Part shown: positions 41,054 through 50,150 of the stretch, piece after piece | Layout: each line of letters starts with the position of its first letter | Numbering within the stretch: the stretch's first letter is position 1 | Made by a program: the position numbers and the translations under genes | Assembly (NCBI GenBank): GCA_040219575.1 | Contig: JAVJSD010000130.1 | Location: 1 to 56,130 of the forward strand | Length of the DNA stretch: 56,130 nt | DNA from: JAVJSD01 sp040219575 | Lineage (GTDB): Bacteria > Planctomycetota > Planctomycetia > Pirellulales > Pirellulaceae | Direction: 5' to 3' | The notes under the pieces: generated by a model | Database searches by the model: none | What the model saw: only the letters and a program-made list of their open reading frames with translations | Told to the model about the DNA's origin: nothing

Positions 41054-42430
41054 ATGACCGCCGCCGTTCGCCATCTTCTTCTTCTATTACTATGGACGCT
41101 GGCGCCGCTGGCGTTTCATACGACTTCGGCCGCAGCCGACGATTCTCGCCCCAATTTCCTCGTTATCCTCGTCGACGACCTGGGTTACGGCGATTTGAGC
41201 TGTTACGGCGCCGACGACCTCAAGTCGCCCCATATCGACCGGCTCGTCGCCGCCGGCATGCGATTCGACAACTTCTACGCCAATTGCCCCGTCTGCTCCC
41301 CCACCCGGGCTTCGCTGCTGACCGGCCGCTACCCGGAAATGGTCGGCGTGCCCGGCGTCATTCGCACCCATGCCGACAACAACTGGGGTTGGCTGGCGCC
41401 GCGGGCGGTGATGCTGCCCGAGGTGCTCAAGACGGCCGGTTATCACACGGCGATTGTCGGCAAGTGGCATCTGGGACTGGAGTCGCCCGGCACGCCTTGG
41501 GAGCGCGGCTTCGACCATGTGCACGCGTACCTGGGCGACATGATGGACGACTACTACAACCATCGCCGCCACGGCATCAATTACATGCGGCGGGGCGAGA
41601 AGGAAATCGACCCCCAGGGGCATGCCACCGATCTGTTCACCAACTGGTCGTGCGACTATCTCCGAGAGCGGGCCGCGGCGAAGGACGGCAAGCCGTTCTT
41701 CCTGTACCTGGCCTATAACGCGCCGCACACGCCGATTCAGCCTCCGCCGGAGTGGGTCGCAAAAGTCAAACAGCGTGAGCCGGGCATCACCGATCGCCGC
41801 GCGAAGCTGGTGGCGCTGATCGAACATCTCGACGACGGCGTGGGCCAGGTGATGCGGACGCTGCAGGATGTCGGCCTGGCGGAGAATACGTTGGTCGTCT
41901 TCACGTCGGACAACGGCGGGCAGATCGAGGTGGGCGCCAATAACGGTCCGCTGCGCGACGGCAAGCAGAGCATGTACGAGGGCGGCCTCAAGGTGCCCGG
42001 CTGCGCCGTGTGGCCGACGCGGATTGAAGCGGGCGGCCGAAGCGAGTTGTCGGTGCTGACGATGGATCTGTTCCCCACGTTGTGCGCCGCGGCGGGGGCC
42101 AAGTTCGACCACGCGATCGACGGCCGCTCGTTCCTGCCGACGCTGCTGGGCGAACCGGTCGAGTACGAACCGCGCGACATGTTCTTCCATCGCCGCGAGG
42201 GCGGCGAGCGGTACGGCGGCCTGATCATCAACGCCATCCGTCGCGGCGACTGGAAGCTGCTGCAGAACAGCCCCTTCGCGCCGCAGGAGTTGTACAATCT
42301 GGCGCACGATCCGCGGGAGCAGCACGACCTGGCGCGGGAGAACCGCGGCAAGTTCCGCGAACTGGCCGCCGCCCTCCGCGTCCAAGTCCAACGCGGCGGC
42401 GCCATCCCCTGGCAACGGCCTGGGCGGTAG
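41054..42430 (+). CDS. Secreted formylglycine-dependent sulfatase
   Basis: This 458-residue arylsulfatase-type enzyme removes sulfate esters, in planctomycetes often from algal polysaccharides. It has a signal peptide (LLLLLLWTLAPLAFHTTSAAA), the N-terminal metal motif NFLVILVDDLGYGDLSCYG, and Cys81 in NCPVCSPTRASLLTGRYP, the C-x-P-x-R site converted to formylglycine. VGKWHLG and the C-terminal TSDNGGQIEVGANNGPLRDGKQSMYEGG follow. The substrate cannot be named. It is the first of two sulfatases in the window. The helicase gene follows after 51 bases but has very different codon use, so an operon is doubtful. Confidence 0.94.
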   Translation: MTAAVRHLLLLLLWTLAPLAFHTTSAAADDSRPNFLVILVDDLGYGDLSCYGADDLKSPHIDRLVAAGMRFDNFYANCPVCSPTRASLLTGRYPEMVGVPGVIRTHADNNWGWLAPRAVMLPEVLKTAGYHTAIVGKWHLGLESPGTPWERGFDHVHAYLGDMMDDYYNHRRHGINYMRRGEKEIDPQGHATDLFTNWSCDYLRERAAAKDGKPFFLYLAYNAPHTPIQPPPEWVAKVKQREPGITDRRAKLVALIEHLDDGVGQVMRTLQDVGLAENTLVVFTSDNGGQIEVGANNGPLRDGKQSMYEGGLKVPGCAVWPTRIEAGGRSELSVLTMDLFPTLCAAAGAKFDHAIDGRSFLPTLLGEPVEYEPRDMFFHRREGGERYGGLIINAIRRGDWKLLQNSPFAPQELYNLAHDPREQHDLARENRGKFRELAAALRVQVQRGGAIPWQRPGR

Positions 42431-42481
42431 CACCCTTACCGCCATATACGCCAACTTTGCGATCAGCGGGGACGGGTCGGA

Positions 42482-45400
42482 ATGAAGCCTGGCATCTACG
42501 AGCAGTTATTGACGCTGGCGCAGGAGGGGGAGCTTACGCGACTTGCGGACTCCCGTCTTTATTCGCTCGCCCCGCTCGATCCTGACGATGGGCACGCGGT
42601 GGTCGCACAGTTTCTCGAGCATCTGCTGGCGAACTGCCTGTCGACATATCGCGGTAACGAGACGGCCGAGCGACAAAAGCGACTCGTGGACCGGATTATC
42701 GACACAGTTCGGGAGGAACTCGGTGACCAATGGGCGGAGCGACTCAATCTCTCCTCGCCGTTGCGACGACTGCTTGCCGTTCACGCTTCGCCCGAATCGG
42801 CACCGCTGGAACGGCCCGACACGCCACTTTCACGATCGGCGCTTCTGACGGGCACACGGCTTGACCCCAGTCTCGGCAGCCAGCTCCGGAAGGAGATTGC
42901 CACCGCCGACCGCGTCGACATCCTCTGCTCATTCATTAAGTGGAGCGGTTTGCGGACATTGCTGGAGGATCTGAAGCAGTTGACCGCGGGTGAAGGGAAC
43001 ACCGGTCCTCGACTGCGTGTCATCACCACGAGCTACATGGGTGCGACAGATCCGCGAGCGATTGAAGAGTTGGCCAAACTGCCGAATACCGAGATTCGAG
43101 TCAGCTACGACACGAAACGAACGCGGCTGCACGCCAAGGCGTACATTTTTCACCGCGACACGGGATTCGGCAGCGCCTACGTCGGTTCGGCGAACCTCTC
43201 CAATGCTGCCCTGTCGGAGGGACTGGAATGGACGACCAAGGTCAGCCACTACGAACTGCCCTACCTTTGGAGCAAGATCACCGGCACGTTTGAAACGTAT
43301 TGGCAGGACGACGAGTTCCAGGCCTACGATCAGCACGCACCGCAGCGGTTGCGACAGGCGATCCGCGCCGAACGCACACGTTCAACGGAATCTGCTACCA
43401 ACGTTGTATTCGACCTGCGTCCTTACCCGTTCCAGGAGGAAATCCTGGACATCCTGGCTGCCGAGCGTGAGGTGCAACAGAAGTTCCAGCACCTTGTCGT
43501 GGCGGCGACAGGCACGGGAAAGACGATGATTGCCGCGTTCGACTTTGCTCGCTATTGTCGCGACGCCGGCAGCAAACCGTCGTTGCTATTCGTCGCCCAT
43601 CGCGAGGAGATTCTGCAACAGGCACTGGGATCATTTCGTGGCGTTCTGCGAGACCAGAATTTCGGCGACTTGCTGGTGGGCGGTAGCCAGCCGGAGCAGG
43701 AGCGCCATCTGTTCTGTTCGATTCAAAGCTACAACTCCCGTGAATTATGGAAACTGCCGCCGGAGGAGTTCTCGTACGTGGTCGTCGACGAATTCCACCA
43801 TGCGGCAGCGCCAAGCTATCGCCGGCTGCTGGAGCACGTACAACCGCAGGTATTGCTGGGACTGACCGCGACGCCCGAACGCTCCGACCAACTCGATGTT
43901 CTGCAGTGGTTTGGCGGGCGCTTTAGTGCCGAGATTCGCCTGCCAGACGCCATCAATCGCCGGCTGCTTTGTCCGTTTCAGTACTTCGGTGTATCCGATG
44001 CGGTCGATCTCAACGACCTCAACTGGCAACGAGGTGGATACCGCATCGAAGACCTGGACCGTGTCTACACGGGAAACGACGTGCGGGCGGCGCTCATCAT
44101 GCAGAAAGTGCACGAAATCCTGTTGAATCCCCGCGAGGCGCGCGGTTTGGGATTCTGTGTGAGCAAGGCGCACGCCGAGTTTATGGCCCGGTCGTTCAAT
44201 GACAAGGGACTACCGGCAGCAGCGCTTACGGCGGATTCTCCTGACGAACTTCGACGCGTCGTGCAGAACCAGCTCCGTACCCGCGAAATCAACTTCATCT
44301 TTGTTGTCGATCTGTACAACGAGGGCGTGGACATTCCGGAGGTCGATACGCTGTTGCTCTTGAGGCCGACCGAAAGTCTGACGGTATATTTGCAGCAGTT
44401 CGGACGCGGTTTGCGTTTGCATGAGTCGAAGGATTGCCTGACAGTGCTGGACTTTATCGGGGCGCAGCGCCGAGAGTTTCGCTTTGCACCACGGTTTCGT
44501 GCGTTAAGCACCAAGCCGACGGCGAAACTCGACCGCGAAATCGAACAAGCATTTCCGCATCTACCGAGTGGCTGCGTCGTCCAGTTGGAGCGTGTCGCCC
44601 AGCAACGTGTGCTGGAAAACGTCCGCGACTCCGTCCAGTTGTTTCGTCCGCGTATCGTCAGCAGCCTGCGTGACCTGGGCCGCTACCTGGGACAAGCCCC
44701 CACATTGACCGAAGCGCTCGAGTACCTCGACACAACGCTCGATGAACTGCTGAAACGCGGGCTTTGGTCGCGACTGCTCGCCGACGCGGGCCTGCTCGAT
44801 GTGCCGCGGCAACCACACGAGTCTCGCTTGGCGAAAGGTTTGTTGCGGCTCTGCCATGTGGACTGCGCTGAGCAGATTCAGAACTGGCTGCAATACATCG
44901 AGGGTGAGTCGAGCGATCTCGCCGCCTTGGACCAAAGGCTACTCGATATGTTGCACATCAGTCTGTGGGGCGACGACAGTCGTGCCTGGTCGGCCACCGA
45001 AGCTGACGAACAACTGCGTCAGAATCCGGTGGCCGTCAGTGATCTTCAGGCGATTCTGAAACATCGGTTGGAGCACGCCCCCGCGATGCACGCGGGACGA
45101 CTTGCTGACCTGTCGGGTCCCCTGACGATTCACGCCCAGTACACGCGCGACGAGATCCTCATCGGACTTGGGCACTGGTCCCTCGAACATCGCCCCAGCC
45201 ACCGCGAGGGTGTCTTGCACTTGTCGGAGTCGAAAGTCGATGCGTTTTTTGTAACTTTGCAGAAGACGGAGGAGGAGTACTCCCCCACGACGATGTACGA
45301 AGACTATCTCATTTCCCACGACCTGTTTCACTGGCAATCGCAGAGCAACACGTCGATCGAGTCGCCAACGGGAAGGCGATACATCGGCCACCGCGAACGG

Positions 45401-45592
45401 GGCTACACGCCGCTGCTATTTGTGCGCGAGACCAAAAACCTGCCGTCTGGCCGGGTCGCACCCTACACCTATCTCGGTCCTTGCGAGCATGTCTCGCACG
45501 AGGGAAGCCGCCCCATCAGCATCGTGTGGAAACTGCGACACGCAGTGCCAGCGAGGTTGTTCCGAGTGATGGCACGTCAAAATGTCGGGTAA
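42482..45592 (+). CDS. PLD-nuclease/SF2 helicase/DUF3427 fusion, probable defence protein
   Basis: This 1036-residue protein has an N-terminal helical region and a phospholipase-D/HKD-type nuclease domain (RLHAKAYIFHRDTGFGSAYVGSANLS, with His217 and Lys219). An SF2 DEAD/DEAH helicase follows, with Walker A VAATGTGKT (Lys347), DEFHH (from Asp436), GLTATPER, and QQFGRGLRLHESK. The C-terminus (from IHAQYTRDEILIGLGHWSL) matches the DUF3427 type. Such nuclease-helicase fusions are found in bacterial defence islands, where they are thought to attack foreign nucleic acid; the function here is inferred. Codon use is less GC-biased than that of neighbours and no long antisense frame exists, which suggests horizontal acquisition. 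It is not accompanied by other defence genes in the window. Confidence 0.85.
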   Translation: MKPGIYEQLLTLAQEGELTRLADSRLYSLAPLDPDDGHAVVAQFLEHLLANCLSTYRGNETAERQKRLVDRIIDTVREELGDQWAERLNLSSPLRRLLAVHASPESAPLERPDTPLSRSALLTGTRLDPSLGSQLRKEIATADRVDILCSFIKWSGLRTLLEDLKQLTAGEGNTGPRLRVITTSYMGATDPRAIEELAKLPNTEIRVSYDTKRTRLHAKAYIFHRDTGFGSAYVGSANLSNAALSEGLEWTTKVSHYELPYLWSKITGTFETYWQDDEFQAYDQHAPQRLRQAIRAERTRSTESATNVVFDLRPYPFQEEILDILAAEREVQQKFQHLVVAATGTGKTMIAAFDFARYCRDAGSKPSLLFVAHREEILQQALGSFRGVLRDQNFGDLLVGGSQPEQERHLFCSIQSYNSRELWKLPPEEFSYVVVDEFHHAAAPSYRRLLEHVQPQVLLGLTATPERSDQLDVLQWFGGRFSAEIRLPDAINRRLLCPFQYFGVSDAVDLNDLNWQRGGYRIEDLDRVYTGNDVRAALIMQKVHEILLNPREARGLGFCVSKAHAEFMARSFNDKGLPAAALTADSPDELRRVVQNQLRTREINFIFVVDLYNEGVDIPEVDTLLLLRPTESLTVYLQQFGRGLRLHESKDCLTVLDFIGAQRREFRFAPRFRALSTKPTAKLDREIEQAFPHLPSGCVVQLERVAQQRVLENVRDSVQLFRPRIVSSLRDLGRYLGQAPTLTEALEYLDTTLDELLKRGLWSRLLADAGLLDVPRQPHESRLAKGLLRLCHVDCAEQIQNWLQYIEGESSDLAALDQRLLDMLHISLWGDDSRAWSATEADEQLRQNPVAVSDLQAILKHRLEHAPAMHAGRLADLSGPLTIHAQYTRDEILIGLGHWSLEHRPSHREGVLHLSESKVDAFFVTLQKTEEEYSPTTMYEDYLISHDLFHWQSQSNTSIESPTGRRYIGHRERGYTPLLFVRETKNLPSGRVAPYTYLGPCEHVSHEGSRPISIVWKLRHAVPARLFRVMARQNVG

Positions 45593-45637
45593 CTGCAACT
45601 CTCCGCCATTTTTGGTACCGCCTCGGCCAAAGAATCG

Positions 45638-46060
45638 CTAGTCCTTCTGTGGCGATGCCGTTTGAACGCCGTAGTACGCCTTTACCGGGGGACGCACCCA
45701 GTAGAGCAGCAGGGGAAACGTGGCGATCCAGCCGACGGTGGTGAAAAAGCCGGCGATGATGGCGGCCAGGCCGACATACCAGGCTCGCGGGCCGCGCGGC
45801 CAAAACAGAAACGCCAGCAGCGGCGGCATGGGGGCGGCGAAGATCACCGCGAAGACGACGCCGAAGCACGCCGACAGGGCCGCGGCGCCTGCGGGATTTC
45901 GTCGGTACGTCGGGTCGTCCGCCATCAAAATGTGCGGCGCGAAGATCATCACCAGCGCCGCCGCCACCACCACGCCCAGCAACAGCAGCATGATAACGCA
46001 ATACGCTTTCAGCCACAGGCAGATGGCGGGACGTCGAATCGGTTGCTTGGCGAAGGTCAT
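45638..46060 (-). CDS. Small multi-spanning membrane protein, unknown
   Basis: This 140-residue protein has three or four hydrophobic helices (AYCVIMLLLLGVVVAAALVMIF, LSACFGVVFAVIFAAPMPPLLAFLFW, YVGLAAIIAGFFTTVGWIATFPLLLYW) and short charged loops. No family was recognised. The start at 46060 (MTFAKQPIRR) is chosen because the basic stretch directly precedes the first helix; an upstream in-frame start would read through a palindromic repeat region. It is convergent with the helicase and divergent from the hybrid kinase. No function is suggested. Confidence 0.6.
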   Translation of the reverse strand: MTFAKQPIRRPAICLWLKAYCVIMLLLLGVVVAAALVMIFAPHILMADDPTYRRNPAGAAALSACFGVVFAVIFAAPMPPLLAFLFWPRGPRAWYVGLAAIIAGFFTTVGWIATFPLLLYWVRPPVKAYYGVQTASPQKD

Positions 46061-46145
46061 CGGGCGATACCGAAAGCGGTTTGTGGGGAGCCGAAGGGGC
46101 GATCGGCGCGCGACTCCGTGCTGCGCTATCGAGAAGAACTCAAGC

Positions 46146-46215
46146 AGCAGAGGTCGTGCGACGTCTGGCGGTTCCGTCGTTGTACCGGATTTCCGAACTC
46201 TCACGAGTTCGGCTA
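46146..46215. repeat. Degenerate REP-like palindrome, family A
   Basis: The sequence runs from GCAGAGGTCGTGCGACGTC to CGAACTCTCACGAGTTCGGCTAC. It is recognisable as family A but more diverged than other copies. It lies between the divergent membrane protein and hybrid kinase genes. Confidence 0.55.
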
Positions 46216-46317
46216 CCCAAAGATCGTTGCGTCACAAGGCACGACCGCCGACGGCGGCCGAAGATTCGCGAGCGTCCGCAATGGCTTGCGGACGCCCACA
46301 CATGTTAGGATGACGCG

Positions 46318-49300
46318 ATGCGGCGGGCCGCGACGCGTGGGCGTTGTGTCGCCGCGCCGACCTCTCCCCGTGTCGAGTCGAAACCGGTGCCTCAAGGCCG
46401 TTCGAATCACTGCTGGTTGATTTGTTTGTTGCGACAGGTGCTATGCGCCGGCGTCGGGGTGTGGGCGGCGGCGTCCGCGACAGCGGCTCCTCCCGTCACC
46501 GACGACGAACGTGCGCAAGGTTACCTGTTCACGACGTCCTATCGACCGGAAGAGTTTGGCGGCACGGCGCCGGTGCGGCAGGTGGTGCAGGGCGAGAACG
46601 GAATCATCTACGCCGCCAAGCATGATGGGGTGCTGGAATACGATGGGGAGACCTGGCGGCGGATTTCGCATCCACACGGCCGCGAGGCGACGTCGCTGGC
46701 CGTCGATGGTGAGGGAGTCGTGTATGTGGGCTGCCGCGGCGACTTCGGCATGCTCGCCCCCGACGATGTGGGAGCGATGCAATTCCGGTCGTTGGCCGAG
46801 GATCTTCCCGCCGAAGACCGCGTGGTGGGCGCCGTCAATTCGGTGGTCGCGGCGCCGCAGGGCGTCTTCTTTCAAACCGATCTGCGTCTGTACCGTTGGC
46901 GGAAGCCGGAGGCGGAAGAGACAGCATCGCCCGCCGGCACCTTCAAGGTTTTCAGAGAAGAGAACGTCTTTAACTGTGTGTCGCTGGTCGACGGCGAGGT
47001 CGTCGTCGCCCGCGGCGGCTACGACGACCGCTTGCTGATCGCCCGCGAAGATCGGCTCGAACCGGTTCCCAAAACCAACACCATCGCGGGAGTGATTGTG
47101 GACGTCGCCTCCTTCGGCGAACCCCGAAAAGACCGTTCCTACGGCGAGCATCGCTGGCTCGTGGGGACCGCCGGCTACGGTCTGTTCCTCTTCGAGAAGG
47201 GAAAGTGCCGAGCGTTCAACTGCTCCGCCCATCGCTATCTCGGAAAAACGTCGGTGTGGGCGATCAAAGCCCTCGGCGACGGGCGATGGGCGATCGCCAC
47301 CAACGGGTTGGGGGTGTTGGTCGTTGACAGCAACGGCGACATCGAACGGATTCTCGATCACACCACGGGCCTGTCGCGGACGATCGTCACTGGCGCCATG
47401 CTCGATCAAGAGCGGGGACTGTGGCTTTGCACGCCCTACGGGATGACGCGCGTGGAAGTCAATTCGCCGCTGGAGTTTTTCGGAGGACAGGCCGGCCTGC
47501 ACAGCGATGTGGGCGCCATCTGTCGATTTCAGGGACGCCTGTACGTCGCCGCCAAGACCGGTTGCCTGGTGCTCGAACCGTCGCGGGATCTGGGCAAGCC
47601 GGCTCGCTTCACCCTCGTGCCCGGCATCACGGGGACGTGCCTGGGTATGACGGCCGTCGACGACAAGCTGCTGGTGGGGGGAAACGCCGGTTTGTGGGAG
47701 ATCGACGCCGACGAAAACGTCGCGCCGCGCGAGGTGCCGGGTTACATCAATTCGCTGTTTCTGGCGAGCGACGGAAAAACGGTTTACGCCTCGACCTACC
47801 ATGCCGGCGTGCAACGTATCACGCGTTCCGACGACGGCCAATGGCGACAGACCGCGCGCGTGCCGGGCACCTCCGATACGATTGAAGAGATGCTCGAAGA
47901 TACGTCGGGGCGATTGTGGCTGTCGGCCCGGATCGACAGCGAGTATCGCGTCGAGCGGGTCGACGATCCGCAGGCGATGTCCGGCAGCGTCACCGTGCTG
48001 GGGGAGTCCGACGGAATCTCGCCGACCCGGCTGCCCCGCCTGCTGCTGATCAACGGCGAGGTGTACGTCGACACCTTCGGCAAGATCGTTCGCTGGGACG
48101 AGCGCCCCGGCCGGTTTGTCGACGTCGAACCGAAACAACTCGGGCTGCGCCCGACGCCGTCCGACGACGGTTCCGGCGAGTCGGTTGCGCCGCGGATTCT
48201 CTCCGCCGCGACCGATGCGGACGGCGGCGTCTGGCTGGCCGCCGATGAACAGGTGGTCCGCTTTACACCCGGCCAGTCGCCGCTGCAGCCGCAGCATCCG
48301 CTGTGGGAGGTGGGCCGACGACGCATTCGCAAGCTGTTCGCCGAGGCGGACGGCGTGATGTGGGCCTGGGCCGGCGACGGCGCGCTCATACGGCACGATG
48401 GGACGCGCACCCCGCCGGCGAGCGCGACCACGCAAGTGCCGCCGCCGCTGATTCGGCATGTCGCCTCGGGGGAGGGTCGGCCGCTGCGCTCCGGCGAGTT
48501 CTGCGCGCAGCGCCCTCCTTTGGAGCTCCCGTACGACCTGGCCTCGCTGCAGATCGACTTCTCGCTGCCGCGCTACGCCGCCAGCCATGCGACGCGCTAC
48601 CAATCGCGGTTGATCGGGCTGGACGACGCGTGGTCGGATTGGACCGACGCGGCGACGCAGCGGTATCCCGTGTTGCGAGAAGGGGCGTATCGCTTCGAAG
48701 TCCGCACGCGCGACCACGAGATGCGCGTCAGCCCCGCGACCGCGCTCGAATTCCGCGTGCTGCCGCCGTGGTATCGCACCTGGATCGCCTACGCCGCCTA
48801 CGCCTTCCTGCTGGCGGCGGGCGTGTACGGCATCGTCACCTGGCGGGTCGGCGTGATGCGCGGCACGGTCTCGCGATTGCAGCGGGAGATCGCCGCCAGA
48901 GAACAGGCCCAGGCGGACAGTCACCTCTTGCAGATGCAACTCATCCAGTCGCAGAAGCTCGACGCGGTGGGGACGCTGGCCGCCGGCGTGGCCCACGATT
49001 TCAACAACTCGCTGGCCGCCATCGTCACCTACGCCGAACTGGCCGCCGCGTCGCTGCCAAGCGGCAGCCGCGAAGCCGAGTTCACCGAAGGGATTTTGCG
49101 CGCCGCTCGGCAAGCCTCGGGCACCACCAAGGGGCTGCTCACGTTCAGCCGCTCGACCGGCAGCGAAAAGCGGCCCACCGATTTGGGGCCGCTGGTGTCG
49201 GACTCGATCAATTTCCTGCGGCGATTGTTGCCGGCCTCGATCAACACGACCGTCGAGGTTCCGACGGACCGGGCCCTGTTCTGCCAGGTCGACGATACGC

Positions 49301-50091
49301 AGATTCAACAGGTGCTGATGAACCTGGTGGTCAACGCCCGCGACGCCATGCCCGACGGCGGCGAGTTGTCGATCTCGGTCGCGCCCGCCCGGGGCCGGCC
49401 CGGCTTCGCCGAACTGACGGTCCGCGATACGGGCCGCGGCATGAGCGACGACGTGCGGGCCAAGATGTTCGAGCCGTTCTTCACCACCAAGAGCCGCGAG
49501 CAGGGGACCGGCCTGGGCATGTCGATCGTGCATGGCATCGTGTCGGAGCACGGCGGCGAGATCGACGTCGAGTCGGCGCCGGAACGCGGCGTCGTGGTTC
49601 GCATTCTGTTGCCGACCTGCGCCCCCTCGGGCGCGGCGTCCGGAGAGTTGGCGGCCCAATTCGAGGGCGCCGGCAGGACGGTGCTGTTGACCGAAGACAA
49701 CGACACGGTGCGGGCCGGAATCACGCAGCAACTAAAGCAACTCGGCTTTCACGTCATCGCCGCCGCCACGGGACGCGAGGCGATCGACATGTTCGCCGAT
49801 CAAGGCGACGCCGTGGAGTTGGTGGTGCTCGATATCGACCTGCCCGGCAAGAGCGGCCTCGACTGCTTACGCGAGATCCGGGCGAAGTCTCCCGGGCTTC
49901 CCGCGATTCTGATCTCCGGCGTCCCCTCGGTCGATTTGGAGAATCTCGACGCGACGTTCCTCCGCAAGCCGTTCACCAAGGCGGCGCTGATTGCGGCCCT
50001 GCAGCAGCAACTCCCGGGCGACGATGCGTCGATCGATTCCGACTCGGGGGTATTGCCGCTCCACCAAGGGAAGCAGCATTATCTCGCCTGA
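46318..50091 (+). CDS. Propeller hybrid histidine kinase with receiver domain
   Basis: This 1257-residue two-component sensor has a signal-like hydrophobic segment near residues 30-60. A long extracytoplasmic region of two-component regulator propeller repeats follows, then a Y_Y_Y-type domain (LASLQIDFSLPRYAASHATRYQSRLIGLDDAWSDWT), a membrane helix at about 822-842, and a histidine kinase with His893 (GVAHDFNNSLAA) and GTGLGMSIVHG. It ends in a receiver domain with phospho-acceptor Asp1172 (LVVLDIDLPGKSGLD) and a conserved Lys (FLRKPF). The architecture resembles hybrid sensors of glycan utilisation, but the usual DNA-binding output domain is missing, so a separate partner is expected. A sulfatase follows 60 bases downstream. 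Confidence 0.93.
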   Translation: MRRAATRGRCVAAPTSPRVESKPVPQGRSNHCWLICLLRQVLCAGVGVWAAASATAAPPVTDDERAQGYLFTTSYRPEEFGGTAPVRQVVQGENGIIYAAKHDGVLEYDGETWRRISHPHGREATSLAVDGEGVVYVGCRGDFGMLAPDDVGAMQFRSLAEDLPAEDRVVGAVNSVVAAPQGVFFQTDLRLYRWRKPEAEETASPAGTFKVFREENVFNCVSLVDGEVVVARGGYDDRLLIAREDRLEPVPKTNTIAGVIVDVASFGEPRKDRSYGEHRWLVGTAGYGLFLFEKGKCRAFNCSAHRYLGKTSVWAIKALGDGRWAIATNGLGVLVVDSNGDIERILDHTTGLSRTIVTGAMLDQERGLWLCTPYGMTRVEVNSPLEFFGGQAGLHSDVGAICRFQGRLYVAAKTGCLVLEPSRDLGKPARFTLVPGITGTCLGMTAVDDKLLVGGNAGLWEIDADENVAPREVPGYINSLFLASDGKTVYASTYHAGVQRITRSDDGQWRQTARVPGTSDTIEEMLEDTSGRLWLSARIDSEYRVERVDDPQAMSGSVTVLGESDGISPTRLPRLLLINGEVYVDTFGKIVRWDERPGRFVDVEPKQLGLRPTPSDDGSGESVAPRILSAATDADGGVWLAADEQVVRFTPGQSPLQPQHPLWEVGRRRIRKLFAEADGVMWAWAGDGALIRHDGTRTPPASATTQVPPPLIRHVASGEGRPLRSGEFCAQRPPLELPYDLASLQIDFSLPRYAASHATRYQSRLIGLDDAWSDWTDAATQRYPVLREGAYRFEVRTRDHEMRVSPATALEFRVLPPWYRTWIAYAAYAFLLAAGVYGIVTWRVGVMRGTVSRLQREIAAREQAQADSHLLQMQLIQSQKLDAVGTLAAGVAHDFNNSLAAIVTYAELAAASLPSGSREAEFTEGILRAARQASGTTKGLLTFSRSTGSEKRPTDLGPLVSDSINFLRRLLPASINTTVEVPTDRALFCQVDDTQIQQVLMNLVVNARDAMPDGGELSISVAPARGRPGFAELTVRDTGRGMSDDVRAKMFEPFFTTKSREQGTGLGMSIVHGIVSEHGGEIDVESAPERGVVVRILLPTCAPSGAASGELAAQFEGAGRTVLLTEDNDTVRAGITQQLKQLGFHVIAAATGREAIDMFADQGDAVELVVLDIDLPGKSGLDCLREIRAKSPGLPAILISGVPSVDLENLDATFLRKPFTKAALIAALQQQLPGDDASIDSDSGVLPLHQGKQHYLA

Positions 50092-50150
50092 GTCGGCTTT
50101 TTCCGGTTCGCCCGATCCGAACTGTCCCGCCTTCAGGAGAGGCGTTCTCG

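Noticed and set aside
48303..50150. N-terminal extension of the second sulfatase overlapping the hybrid kinase
   Set aside because: The region is in another frame of the kinase gene, rich in Arg/Ala and without homology. The signal peptide starts at 50151.
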